The notes: a model not told the origin generated them from the sequence alone. Positions 8,468 to 17,582 are shown, counted from the first letter of the stretch. The stretch: DNA of 64,000 nt from an uncultured Sterolibacteriaceae bacterium (GCA_937888595.1 CALARK010000008.1:190478-254477); one strand, 5' to 3'. Translations and numbers: made by a program.

Positions 8468-10444
8468 CTAAGCGGCGTGCTTGGCGGCGGCGTGCGGGAA
8501 CACGCGCGCGTCGCGGATGACGAGGTCGGCGGACACCTTGCCCTTGCGGCCGTCCTCGAACTTGACCTCGGTTTCGATGAACTGGCTGGCCTTGCCACCG
8601 TAGAGTGCCTCGATGAGGATGCCGTATTTCTCGGCGATGAAGCCGCGCCGGACCTTCCGGGTCCGCGTCAACTCGTCGTCGTCGGGATCGAGCTCCTTGT
8701 GCAGCACCAGGAAGCGGTGGATCTGCGTGTCCGCCACCATCGCGTCGTGGGCCAGCTCGGCATTCACCTGCTCGACGCACTCCAGGATCAGTTGTAGCAC
8801 TTCCGGCTTGGCGGCGAGATCGGTGTAGCCGGCGTAGGGAATGCCGCGCCGTTCCGCCCAGTTGCCCACCGCACCCATGTCGATGTTGATGAAGGCGCAC
8901 ACCATGTCGCGGTCGTGGCCGAAGGCCACCGCTTCCTTGATGTACGAGAAGAACTTGAGCTTGTTCTCGATGTAGTTCGGCGCGAACATCGCGCCGTTCG
9001 TGAGCTTGCCGACGTCCTTGGCACGGTCGATGATCTTGAGGTGCCCCTCCTCGTCGAGGAAGCCGGCATCGCCGGTCATGAAGTAGCCTTCGGCGTTGAT
9101 CGACTCGGCGGTGGCATCGGGACGCTGGTAGTACTCCTTGAGCAGCATCGGGCCCTTGACGAGAATCTCGCCGTTGTCGGCAATCTTGATCTCGACGCCG
9201 GGCGCCGGCAGGCCGACCGAGTCGAACTTGATCTGGCGGTCCGGCTGCAGGCAGACGTAGGCGCAGGTTTCGGTCTGGCCGTAGAGCTGCTTCAGGTTGA
9301 TGCCGATCGAACGATAGAAGCGAAACAGGTCGGGGCCGATCGCCGCACCGGCCGTATAGGCGACGCGGATGCGGCTCATGCCCAGCACGTTCTTGAGCGG
9401 GCCGAACACCAGCAGGTCGCCCAGCGCGTAAAGCAGCCGGTCCTGCGTGCCGACGGGCCTGCCGTCGAGGATGTCGGCGCCGCAACGCTTGGCCACGTCC
9501 ATGAAGTAATGGAACATGCGCCGCTTGATCGTCCCCGCGTCCTCCATGCGGATCATCACCTGCGTCAGCATGTTCTCGAACACGCGTGGCGGCGCGAAGT
9601 AGAAGGTCGGGCCGATCTCGCGCATGTCCGTCATCACGGTATCGCCGGACTCGGGGCAATTCACCGTGAAACCGGCCACCAGCGCCTGCGCGTAGGAGAA
9701 CAGGTTGTCGCCGACCCAGGCCATCGGCAGATAGGACAGCACCTCGTCGTCCCCGTCCAGGCCATCGAAGCTGCAACCGCCGCGCGCCGCGGAAATCAGC
9801 GCGCGATGTGTCTGGCAGACGCCCTTCGGCTTGCCGGTCGTGCCCGAGGTGTAGAGCATGATGGCGGTGTCGTCGGGCTGTCCCTGGTCGATTTCCTGGT
9901 CGAGGAAATCCATGTGATTCGTATCGTGGATGCAACCGGCGGCGATCACCTCGTCGAGGCCGTGCAGGAAGGGCTGCGAATAATGGCGCATGCCGCGCGG
10001 ATCGTCGTAAACGATGTGCTGCAACTCCGGACACTGGTCCATCACTTCGAGCAGCTTGTCGACCTGCTCCTGGTCCTCGACGATGGCGACATGAATGCCC
10101 GCATCCTGCAGGACGAAAGTCATTTCCTGTGCGACGGCATCCTGGTACATCGGCACCGGGATGCCGCCCAGCATCTGCGCCGCACACATCGCCCAGTAGA
10201 GGCGCGGCCGGTTGTCGCCGATGATGGCCAGGCGGTCGCCGCGCTTGAAACCGAGTTCGGCCAGCCCGCAGGCCATGCCGCGCACCTCGCGCGCCGCCTC
10301 CGCCCAGGTCCAGCTCTGCCAGATGCCGAGATCCTTTTCGCGCACCGCGGGGCGATCGCCGCGCTCACGTCCATGCGCCAGCAACAGGCGCGGGAAAGTC
10401 GTCCGATCGTCGGATGCGGCAGCATCCGTTCTTGCAGCGGTCAT
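8468..10444 (-). CDS. AMP-dependent acyl-CoA synthetase (long-chain fatty acid-CoA ligase type)
   Basis: 658 residues. The ATP/AMP P-loop YTSGTTGKPKG lies at 198-208, the adenine-site motif YGQTETCAYVC follows near residue 385, and GDAGFLDEEGHLKIIDRAKD is the hinge region, so the adenylation machinery is complete. It activates a carboxylic acid to its acyl-CoA in the cytosol. The start at 10444 has GGAGG at good spacing. First gene of the operon with the Liv transporter and divergent from a Crp/Fnr regulator, suggesting vectorial uptake plus activation of one acid class. Fatty versus aromatic acid cannot be decided from the sequence. Confidence 0.85.
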   Translation of the reverse strand: MTAARTDAAASDDRTTFPRLLLAHGRERGDRPAVREKDLGIWQSWTWAEAAREVRGMACGLAELGFKRGDRLAIIGDNRPRLYWAMCAAQMLGGIPVPMYQDAVAQEMTFVLQDAGIHVAIVEDQEQVDKLLEVMDQCPELQHIVYDDPRGMRHYSQPFLHGLDEVIAAGCIHDTNHMDFLDQEIDQGQPDDTAIMLYTSGTTGKPKGVCQTHRALISAARGGCSFDGLDGDDEVLSYLPMAWVGDNLFSYAQALVAGFTVNCPESGDTVMTDMREIGPTFYFAPPRVFENMLTQVMIRMEDAGTIKRRMFHYFMDVAKRCGADILDGRPVGTQDRLLYALGDLLVFGPLKNVLGMSRIRVAYTAGAAIGPDLFRFYRSIGINLKQLYGQTETCAYVCLQPDRQIKFDSVGLPAPGVEIKIADNGEILVKGPMLLKEYYQRPDATAESINAEGYFMTGDAGFLDEEGHLKIIDRAKDVGKLTNGAMFAPNYIENKLKFFSYIKEAVAFGHDRDMVCAFINIDMGAVGNWAERRGIPYAGYTDLAAKPEVLQLILECVEQVNAELAHDAMVADTQIHRFLVLHKELDPDDDELTRTRKVRRGFIAEKYGILIEALYGGKASQFIETEVKFEDGRKGKVSADLVIRDARVFPHAAAKHAA

Positions 10445-10578
10445 ACAGCTCCTCCATCCGGTTTCGTCGTCTCGCCACGAGCGGAACGCATGTGACGATC
10501 GCGGTTTGCTCTGCTGCGCCGCAGCAGGCCGGCGTTTCATTGTATCGGTCGAGACGGACTGTAACCCGCGTGTCTGCC

Positions 10579-10590
10579 TATAATTGTCGC
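10579..10590 (+). promoter_or_regulatory. Candidate -10 box for the Crp/Fnr gene; leaderless transcript possible
   Basis: A perfect TATAAT occupies 10579-10584. The usual start site would fall at or next to the GTG at 10591, leaving no room for a ribosome site. No good -35 box is seen, so the promoter may be weak or need an activator. Confidence 0.45.
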
Positions 10591-11298
10591 GTGCCTGACA
10601 ATTCCGCCAAACCCGCTGTTCCGTTGCGCTCACTCGACGAAGCCATCGCGCTGTCACGCTGGGCACGCGGCCTCGACGCGGCCGACTTGGCACGCGTGCG
10701 CGAGGGCATGGTCGAGCGCCATATCCCTGCCGGCGGATTCATCTGTCGCCACGGCGAGATGCCGACCTGCTGGATGGGCGTGATCGACGGGCTGGTGAAA
10801 ATGTCCTCCGACTGGGTCACCGGCAAGACCGCCTCCTACGCCGGCATCCCCACCGGCGGCTGGTTTGGCGAAGGTTCGCTGCTCAAGCCCGAACCGCGCC
10901 GCTACGATGTGATCGCCCTGCGCGATTCGCGCATCGCCTGCATGAAGCGCGATACCTTCCACTGGCTGCTCGACAACAGCATCGCCTTCAATCACGCCAT
11001 CATCGAACAGATCAACGAGCGGCTCGGGCAATTCATCGGCCTGCTCGAGTCGGAGCGTCTCCATGACACCGACACGCGCGTCGCGCGCAGCCTCTCGATC
11101 ATGTTCAACCCCGTGCTCTATCCCGGACAGAACGAGACGCTCACCATCTCGCAGGAAGAAATCGGCCACCTCGCCGGCGTCTCCCGCCAGCGCGTGAATC
11201 GCTCGCTGAAACTGCTCGAGGATGCCGGCTTCCTGCGCATCGAGTACGGCGGCATCGCCATCCTCGACCTCGACGGACTGCGCCGCTTCGGCGGATAG
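10591..11298 (+). CDS. Crp/Fnr-family transcriptional regulator
   Basis: 235 residues from GTG at 10591. The N-terminal half is a cyclic-nucleotide-binding-type beta barrel (VERHIPAGGFICRHGEMPTC ... GGWFGEGSLL), then a long dimer helix, then a winged HTH TISQEEIGHLAGVSRQRVNRS. No N-terminal cysteine set for an Fe-S cluster is seen, and the strict cAMP-contact residues of E. coli CRP are not obvious, so the effector is unknown. Divergent from the acyl-CoA synthetase/Liv operon and the likely regulator of it, perhaps in response to the acid or its CoA ester. Confidence 0.85.
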   Translation: MPDNSAKPAVPLRSLDEAIALSRWARGLDAADLARVREGMVERHIPAGGFICRHGEMPTCWMGVIDGLVKMSSDWVTGKTASYAGIPTGGWFGEGSLLKPEPRRYDVIALRDSRIACMKRDTFHWLLDNSIAFNHAIIEQINERLGQFIGLLESERLHDTDTRVARSLSIMFNPVLYPGQNETLTISQEEIGHLAGVSRQRVNRSLKLLEDAGFLRIEYGGIAILDLDGLRRFGG

Positions 11299-11306
11299 CC
11301 GGTCTC

Positions 11307-13415
11307 CTAGGGCACCGCCACGAAGGGCAGCCGCACCTCGAAAGCGCTGCCGGCGCCCGGCGTGCTGCTCGCCTCGACCGTCCCGCCCAACAGGCCGGCA
11401 AGGCGGCGCGTGATCGCGAGCCCCAGCCCCGTCCCGCCATGGCTGCGCGTCGTCGAGCCGTCCGCCTGCTCGAATGCATCGAAGACGCGCGACAGCTGCT
11501 CCGGCGTCATGCCGATGCCGGTATCGCTGACACGCAGCACCAGATCGCCGTCATCGCGGGCGATCGAGACCCGGATGATGCCGGCCGAGGTGAACTTGAC
11601 TGCATTGGAGAGCAGGTTGAGCAGGATCTGCTTGAGCCGCGTCGGATCGCTGAGGCAGCGGGCCGGCATGCCGGGCTGCACTTCCAGTTCGATGGCGATG
11701 CCCTTGGTGGCGGCACGCTCCGCGAGCATGTCGACCACCTCGCCGCCGAGGGCGGGGAGATCGACCGGGACCGACTCGACAGACATCCGGCCCGCATCGA
11801 GTTTCGAAAAATCCAGGATGTCGTTGATGATGCCAAGCAGCAGGTTGCCCGAACCGAGGATCTTGTCGAAGATCTCTTCCACCTTCCTGTCGCCCGCGAC
11901 GCGGCGCTTGCCGATATGCGCCATGCCGAGCACGCCGTTCAGCGGCGTGCGGATCTCGTGGCTCATGTTGGCGAGGAAGTCGCTCTTGACCCGCGCCAGC
12001 CGCTCCGCCTCCTCCTTCGCATGCCGCAGCGCATCCTCGTTCCGGCGCCGCTCGGTGATGTTGCGCACCACGATCACGACCTGCTTGTCGTCCAGCGGCA
12101 AATGGCGGGCCTCGAAGAACTGCAAACCGACCGGCATCGTCAGCGCATACTCGATCGATGCCACCGGCTTGCCGGCGAACACCTCGGCAATCGCATGCAA
12201 GGCCTTGGCAGCCACATCCGGCGGCATGACATCCTGCAGGTGGCGCCCGATGAAATCTGCAGGCGGCATATAGAGATCCGCCGCGCGGCCGGCCCGGTAA
12301 TCGAGTATCCGGCCCTCGCGCGACACGCGGAAAAACAGGTCCGGCAGGGCGCCGAAGACGGCATTGAGCTCCGCCGTGCGCTCCGCAATGCGATTCTCGA
12401 GCTCGGCATTCAGCTGGTCGTAGGCGGACAGCGTGCGGTGCATCGCCCGATTCAACCGGCCGATTTCGTCGCCGGCCGTATCCACAGGCAGCGTGGCGGC
12501 CTGGCCAGGTGCGACAGCGTCGCAGGCGTCGGCCAGGCGCATCAACCGATCGGTCAGTCGCCCGGCGGCCCGGCGCGCGAACAGCCAGATCGCGATACTC
12601 AGCAGCACCCCCAGCAGCAGATGGATCGCGACCTGTGCAAGCAGGGACCCGATCCACTCCTGCTCCGTCGTCGCGTACTCGATCTCCAGGTCGATGCCCG
12701 ACATGCTTTGCGGCAGCCGCACCCTCTGACGCACCGGCTGATAGGTGGCCAGCCCCTCGGCATTGCCGGCAATCACCTGGCCGCCCGCCCGCAGCTTCAG
12801 GGTGTGCACACGTTCGAGGCCCTGGGTCAGCGGTTCATGGAGATGGGCGAAATCGCTCAGGGACATCAATACGCCGATCGGCTCCCGCGTGTAGGGATAA
12901 ATGATCGGGTAGCCGGTCAGCAGATGATGCTGGCGGCCGCTGGTCACCATTTTGCTGATTGTCTTGCTGCCCTCGATGACGGCACGCGCCAGGCGGGTCA
13001 CCTCCTCCAGGTCGACATCGGCCTTCGGATCGCTGCCGAACAGCTTGCGCGCCCGGTAATCGAGCAGCAGCAGGCGGTGTCCGGGCAGCGCCTTTTCCTG
13101 GTCGTTCAGGAAGGGACGAAGGTAGGCTTCACGGCCGTAGGAATCGCTGATTGCCGTCCATAGCAGCGTGCTTTGCGCGATCGCGCGCAAAGCCGACTGG
13201 TGGGCATCGATCCGGCCCTCCAGCTGCGTGGCGAACAGCTGCAAGGTCTGCCGGTGGCTGGCCTCCTCGGCCCGGGGGATCGCCTGCAGCGAAAAGAACA
13301 GCGACAGCCCGCCCCCCAGCAGAATGGCCGCCATGCCGACGAGAAACGCGCTGACACCGATACGCCGGCGCAGCGACAGGTCGGGATCCAGCCAGTGACG
13401 GGACAGATGGTTCAT
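11307..13415 (-). CDS. Membrane sensor histidine kinase with periplasmic sensor, HAMP, PAS, HisKA and HATPase domains
   Basis: 702 residues. TM helices at about 19-41 and 258-280 enclose a periplasmic dCache-like sensor of about 215 residues. HAMP is near 281-335, PAS near 350-455, and the phosphoacceptor is His486 in NMSHEIRTP; ATP-binding motifs DTGIGM and GGTGLGLAI follow. There is no receiver domain and no partner response regulator next to it. It begins 6 nt after a gene for an exported ligand-binding protein, which suggests that protein presents a ligand to this kinase. Confidence 0.88.
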   Translation of the reverse strand: MNHLSRHWLDPDLSLRRRIGVSAFLVGMAAILLGGGLSLFFSLQAIPRAEEASHRQTLQLFATQLEGRIDAHQSALRAIAQSTLLWTAISDSYGREAYLRPFLNDQEKALPGHRLLLLDYRARKLFGSDPKADVDLEEVTRLARAVIEGSKTISKMVTSGRQHHLLTGYPIIYPYTREPIGVLMSLSDFAHLHEPLTQGLERVHTLKLRAGGQVIAGNAEGLATYQPVRQRVRLPQSMSGIDLEIEYATTEQEWIGSLLAQVAIHLLLGVLLSIAIWLFARRAAGRLTDRLMRLADACDAVAPGQAATLPVDTAGDEIGRLNRAMHRTLSAYDQLNAELENRIAERTAELNAVFGALPDLFFRVSREGRILDYRAGRAADLYMPPADFIGRHLQDVMPPDVAAKALHAIAEVFAGKPVASIEYALTMPVGLQFFEARHLPLDDKQVVIVVRNITERRRNEDALRHAKEEAERLARVKSDFLANMSHEIRTPLNGVLGMAHIGKRRVAGDRKVEEIFDKILGSGNLLLGIINDILDFSKLDAGRMSVESVPVDLPALGGEVVDMLAERAATKGIAIELEVQPGMPARCLSDPTRLKQILLNLLSNAVKFTSAGIIRVSIARDDGDLVLRVSDTGIGMTPEQLSRVFDAFEQADGSTTRSHGGTGLGLAITRRLAGLLGGTVEASSTPGAGSAFEVRLPFVAVP

Positions 13416-13421
13416 GCCGGA

Positions 13422-14627
13422 TCAGCGACCCTTGCGGCGCTCGACGGGAATCAGCCGGTCGCCCGATGCATAGCGCGCCATGAAGACCTGCTCGGCCGAC
13501 AGGGCATCATGATTCTGCGGGGTGAAAGGCCGCAGGTAGCGGCGCACCAGTCCCTGATGGGACCCCAGGTGCTCGAGCGCGTCGCGCACCCGGCCACGGT
13601 CGGTGCTGCCCGCCTTGCTGATCGCCAGCGCGACGAGATGGACGAGGTCGTAGGCGTGTGCGACGCCGACCGGGCCCTTGACGTTTTCGGCGCGATCGAT
13701 ACCGTATTTCTGCTTGAGGGCGGCCAGCACGCGTTGCGCGGCCGGCGAATCGTCGCCGACGAAACTGTAGGTCTGGACGACAGCGATCTCGACCTCTTCG
13801 AGCGCAGAGCCGCTCATCTCGGTAAACATGCCGCCGGTAATGCCCCAGTGCGACACGATCGGCACGCGCTGCGCCGCCGGCAGATCGGCCATCTCGCGCA
13901 CGAAGATGGAACCCTCCACTTCGTTGGCGATGAGCACGATGGCCTGCGCCCCGGCGGCGAGCAACTCCTGCAACTGGGGTTTCAGCGTCGTGTCGCCCCA
14001 GTTGTACCACCGCTCGCCCACGACCGTCATGCCCAAGGCAGGCGCGCTGCCGCGCAGCGATGCGCTGTTGCTGCGGCCCCAGACGGTATTCGGCACCAGC
14101 ACGCCCACCTTGCGCACCTTGCGCACATCGCGCGCATACCGCAGCATCGCCGGGGCTGCCCAGGCATCCTTGAGCGACAGGCGGAACGACCAGCTCGGCT
14201 TGTACTCATGATCGGTGATGGAGTTGGCCGAACTCCAGGTCGCGAAGATCGGTATGCCGATTTGGTGTGCGACCGGCACCCACTCCTGCACCACGGGGCT
14301 GAACTTGCCGCCGAAGACGCCCACCATGTTCGGCATGGCCGCCAGCTCGCGCAGGTTGTCGGCGCCGATCGCCGGGATGGAGCGGTTATCGCGCACCACG
14401 AGCTCGAGCTTGCGGCCGCCGAGCAGCCCGCCCGCCGCGTTGATCTCGTCAATGGCGATCTCCATGCCCTGGCGTACCGACTGGGCCGAGGTGCTCGTCT
14501 TGTGGCCGAACTCGGCATCCAGCCCGAGCAGAATCGGTTCCGCCGCACTGGCGAACCCCGCCGCGAACCCGAGCGCAACCACCGCCCAAGTCGCAAACCG
14601 GCTGCCCCAACCCTTCCTAGTCCGCAT
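13422..14627 (-). CDS. Exported ABC-type substrate-binding protein (Peripla_BP_6), probably the kinase's ligand sensor
   Basis: 401 residues from the ATG at 14627, with AGGAG upstream. The signal peptide ends near GFASA/AEPI. EPILLGLDAEFGHKTSTSAQSVRQGMEIAIDEINAAGG is the classic lobe-1 start of Leu/Ile/Val-type binding proteins, and KVGVLVPNTVWGRSN and AQAIVLIANEVEGS belong to lobe 2. No permease or ATPase gene is adjacent; the next gene, 6 nt away, is a membrane histidine kinase. A sensory role, as for TctC- or LuxP-type co-sensors, is therefore more likely than transport, although it could serve a transporter elsewhere. Confidence 0.82.
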   Translation of the reverse strand: MRTRKGWGSRFATWAVVALGFAAGFASAAEPILLGLDAEFGHKTSTSAQSVRQGMEIAIDEINAAGGLLGGRKLELVVRDNRSIPAIGADNLRELAAMPNMVGVFGGKFSPVVQEWVPVAHQIGIPIFATWSSANSITDHEYKPSWSFRLSLKDAWAAPAMLRYARDVRKVRKVGVLVPNTVWGRSNSASLRGSAPALGMTVVGERWYNWGDTTLKPQLQELLAAGAQAIVLIANEVEGSIFVREMADLPAAQRVPIVSHWGITGGMFTEMSGSALEEVEIAVVQTYSFVGDDSPAAQRVLAALKQKYGIDRAENVKGPVGVAHAYDLVHLVALAISKAGSTDRGRVRDALEHLGSHQGLVRRYLRPFTPQNHDALSAEQVFMARYASGDRLIPVERRKGR

Positions 14628-14725
14628 AGCAAACTCCTGTTCTCTCTTATCATAATAGAAGCCGACCGATCCACCACCGATATTCGAACATCCCACATGG
14701 GGGCCGTGGCCTCCCTTTTCACCAC

Positions 14726-14748
14726 GCCGTCCCGCCGGCGCCGACTTT
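14726..14748 (+). repeat. Dispersed 23-bp element, copy 5 (exact; abuts the rlhA-like start codon)
   Basis: Exact consensus match. It ends one base before the ATG at 14750, occupying the place of the ribosome-binding site. Confidence 0.95.
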
Positions 14749-14749
14749 C

Positions 14750-16696
14750 ATGACCCTCCGCCGCATCGAACTCCTCGCTCCCGCACGCAGCGCCGAAATC
14801 GGCCGGCAGGCCATCCTGCACGGCGCGGATGCGGTCTATATCGGGGGGCCGGCTTTCGGCGCGCGCGACAAGGCGGGCAACGAGATCGCCGACATTGCTG
14901 CGCTGGCGGAGTTCGCCCACTGCTTCCATGCACGCCTCTATGTGACGCTGAACACCATCCTGTCCGACGCCGAACTCGAGCCTGCCCGCCGCCTCGCGCA
15001 GGAGTGCTGGAACGCCGGCGTCGATGCGCTGATCGTTCAGGACATGGGCCTGCTCGAGCTGGACCTGCCGCCCATCGACCTGCACGCCTCGACGCAGTGC
15101 GACATCCGCACGCCGGCCAAGGCGCGCTTCCTCGCTGATGCCGGCTTCTCGCAGCTGGTGCTGGCGCGCGAACTCAGCCTGAAGGAGATCGCCGCCGTGC
15201 ATGCGGCGCTGCCGGCCGACGTGGTCGTCGAGCACTTCATCCACGGCGCACTGTGCGTCGCCTTTTCCGGCCAGTGCTACATCAGTCACGCCCAGACCGG
15301 CCGCAGCGCCAACCGTGGCGACTGCTCCCAGGCCTGCCGCCTGCCCTACACCCTGCAGGACAAGGAAGGTCGCGTCGTCGCCTTCGAAAAACACCTGCTC
15401 TCGGTGAAGGACAACAACCAGAGCGCCAACCTGCTGCCGCTGATCGAGGCCGGCGTGCGCAGCTTCAAGATCGAGGGCCGCTACAAGGATGCCGGCTACG
15501 TCAAGAACGTGACCGCCCACTACCGCCGGCTGCTCGACGCCCTCTTCGAGGCGCATCCCGAACTCGCGCCGGCTTCGAGCGGCACGGTAAAGCTCAAGTT
15601 CTCGCCGGACCCGGACAAGACCTTCCACCGCGGGGCGACCGACTACTTCACGCATGGCCGCAGCGCCGATCCCGCCCACATCGTCGCCTTCGACACGCCC
15701 GCCTTCGTCGGCCTCCCGCTCGGCCGGGTGACACAGGTCGGCCTCGACTGTTTCGATATCGAGCCGGAGGAAGCAGGTGTCAGCTTAGCCAACGGCGACG
15801 GACTATCGTGGCTGCACAAGCGCATGGCTGTCGGCACGCAGGCGAATCGGGTCGAGCCGCTCGCCGGCGGCGGGTGGCGCATCTGGCCGAACGATCCGCC
15901 GGCCAAACTCGCCGGCCTGCACCCCGGCCTCATCATCAACCGCAACCGCGACCAGGCCTGGGAGCAGGCGCTGACGAGGGATTCGGCAGAGCGGCGCATC
16001 GCCGTCGATGCGCGGGTCGCCGAAACCGCCGACGGCTTCGCCCTGGCGCTGACGGACCAAGACGGCATTACCGCCGTCGCAGCGATCGCACAGGACAAGC
16101 AGCCGGCCAAGAACACGCATGCCGCCTCGGCGCTCGAGGACCAGTTGCGCCGTCTCGGCAGCACCGACTTTTCGCTGCGCCACTGCACGATCGGCTGGTC
16201 ACAGCCGTGGTTCATCCCGAATTCGGCGGCCAACCAGTTGCGCCGCGCCGCCGTCGCGGCCCTGGAAGCCGCGCGGCGCGCAAACTTTCCGAAAGTGCTC
16301 CGCCGCCCGCCAGCCGATCCGCCGACGCCCTATCCGGAAGAAACCTTGAGTTATCTCGCCAATGTCTACAACTCGGCGGCGCGCCGTTTCTACGAAAAGC
16401 ATGGCGTCACGCTCATCGCCGCGGCCTATGAAGCGCACGAAGAACCGGGCGACGTCGCGCTGATGATCACCAAGCACTGTCTGCGCCATGCCTTCAACCT
16501 CTGTCCGCACCAGGCGAAGGGGGTCACGGGCGTACAGGGGCAGGTGCGCGCGGAACCGATGACGCTCATCAACGGCGACGAGCGACTGACCCTGACCTTC
16601 GACTGCCGCGCCTGCGAGATGCACGTCATGGGTCGGATGCAGCCCCAGATTCTCGCCTCTCCGCCGCCGGGCCGGAAATCCTCAGGGGGCGGGTGA
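14750..16696 (+). CDS. rlhA: U32-family protein, RlhA/YdcP-like (23S rRNA hydroxylation)
   Basis: 648 residues, the length of the long U32 members (E. coli RlhA, about 650) and not of the short TrhP type. RIELLAPARSAEIGRQAILH then GADAVYIGGP starts the TIM-barrel-like domain. The four-cysteine segment GALCVAFSGQC ... GDCSQACRLPY is the U32 hallmark and probably binds an Fe-S cluster. A C-terminal DUF3656-type half ends with CLRHAFNLCP and CRACEMH. Family knowledge points to prephenate-dependent hydroxylation of C2501 in 23S rRNA. There is no visible Shine-Dalgarno site because a dispersed repeat lies there. Its 3' end overlaps the next, convergent gene by 15 nt. Confidence 0.75.
   Translation: MTLRRIELLAPARSAEIGRQAILHGADAVYIGGPAFGARDKAGNEIADIAALAEFAHCFHARLYVTLNTILSDAELEPARRLAQECWNAGVDALIVQDMGLLELDLPPIDLHASTQCDIRTPAKARFLADAGFSQLVLARELSLKEIAAVHAALPADVVVEHFIHGALCVAFSGQCYISHAQTGRSANRGDCSQACRLPYTLQDKEGRVVAFEKHLLSVKDNNQSANLLPLIEAGVRSFKIEGRYKDAGYVKNVTAHYRRLLDALFEAHPELAPASSGTVKLKFSPDPDKTFHRGATDYFTHGRSADPAHIVAFDTPAFVGLPLGRVTQVGLDCFDIEPEEAGVSLANGDGLSWLHKRMAVGTQANRVEPLAGGGWRIWPNDPPAKLAGLHPGLIINRNRDQAWEQALTRDSAERRIAVDARVAETADGFALALTDQDGITAVAAIAQDKQPAKNTHAASALEDQLRRLGSTDFSLRHCTIGWSQPWFIPNSAANQLRRAAVAALEAARRANFPKVLRRPPADPPTPYPEETLSYLANVYNSAARRFYEKHGVTLIAAAYEAHEEPGDVALMITKHCLRHAFNLCPHQAKGVTGVQGQVRAEPMTLINGDERLTLTFDCRACEMHVMGRMQPQILASPPPGRKSSGGG
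16149..16171 (+). repeat. Dispersed 23-bp element, degenerate copy 6 (inside the rlhA-like gene)
   Basis: Four mismatches, but both conserved ends (GCCGTC and CCGACTTT) are intact. It is read in a different frame from the other coding copies, as R-L-G-S-T-D-F. Confidence 0.5.
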
Positions 16697-17476
16697 AAAG
16701 CCTGCGGCCGAATCGACGAAGCGGAACAGCAGCGTGGGCGGATTCCAGCCCGGCGCCTTGCGCAGCACCTTCTTCACCGAATCGTTGAGCTGCACCTCGA
16801 CACGCCAGTGCTCGGGAAAGGTGCGATCCCAGCGGGGCAGGATCTGCCGGATGTATTCGAGCTCGTGGTCTTCGCGGCGGATGACGCCCATGGTTTCCAG
16901 CAGGCTCAGCTTCGGCCAGTGTTCGCCGCCGGGACGGCCGTAGGTGACGATGCCCATGAAGCGCTGGAAATCCGGGTAGAACGGGTCGCCCGGATCGACC
17001 AGCTTGCCGTTCGAGTAGATGGCGTCCATGAAGTAGGTCACCGTGAGATTGCGCGGCGGATACTTCTTCGCCCACTGGTAGAGCACGTCGTGCAGCGTCG
17101 CCGACAGGCACATCTCGAGGTGGCCGCCGACGATGTAGAGGTGACTGGGCGGCACGTCGAAGTAGATCTCGCCGCCCTGCGAATACACCCAGTAGTCGGG
17201 TGAACAATCCTCCATGAAGTAGTACTGCGCCGGCGTATCGTCCTGCAGGTAGATCACCGGAATGCGATGATCCTTGGCGAAGCGCACCGCCTCGTCGACA
17301 CCGCGCTTGGTAGAGAAACGGGCGTCATGCGTCGACGTCGCATGGGTCACGATCATCACCGTGTCGCCCGTCAGCCGTATCTCGGACGGCACCGCAAACC
17401 CGTGAGGCGGGCAAGCCGCCTGCGCCGACAGGGACAGCAGGAGCAGGCAGAGGACGATCAGGAAGCGGGGCTTCAT
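16682..17476 (-). CDS. Uncharacterised secreted protein
   Basis: 264 residues. A clear Sec signal peptide (MKPRFLIVLCLLLLSLSAQA/ACPP) predicts periplasmic export without a lipobox. The mature part starts with a possible Rossmann-like strand (GDTVMIVTHATSTHDARFS) and has DVPPSHLYIVGGHLEMCLSATLHDVL and VTYFMDAIYSNGKL. It keeps a few cysteines that might form a disulfide. I do not recognise the family. Tail-to-tail overlap of 15 nt with the rlhA-like gene, and no functional partner is evident nearby. Confidence 0.7.
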   Translation of the reverse strand: MKPRFLIVLCLLLLSLSAQAACPPHGFAVPSEIRLTGDTVMIVTHATSTHDARFSTKRGVDEAVRFAKDHRIPVIYLQDDTPAQYYFMEDCSPDYWVYSQGGEIYFDVPPSHLYIVGGHLEMCLSATLHDVLYQWAKKYPPRNLTVTYFMDAIYSNGKLVDPGDPFYPDFQRFMGIVTYGRPGGEHWPKLSLLETMGVIRREDHELEYIRQILPRWDRTFPEHWRVEVQLNDSVKKVLRKAPGWNPPTLLFRFVDSAAGFSPAP

Positions 17477-17537
17477 GGGCCGCGGATTCTAGTGAAACCC
17501 GGCGGCCCGACACCTCCGGAAATCATTTGTTACATAC

Positions 17538-17560
17538 GCCGTCCGGCCGGCACCGACTTT
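17538..17560 (+). repeat. Dispersed 23-bp element, copy 7 (intergenic)
   Basis: Two mismatches to consensus, with a fourth T following. It lies in the 106-bp gap between the thioesterase stop and the start of the secreted-protein gene, both on the minus strand. Confidence 0.9.
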
Positions 17561-17582
17561 TGCCAATGAATCAGCCCCCGAC

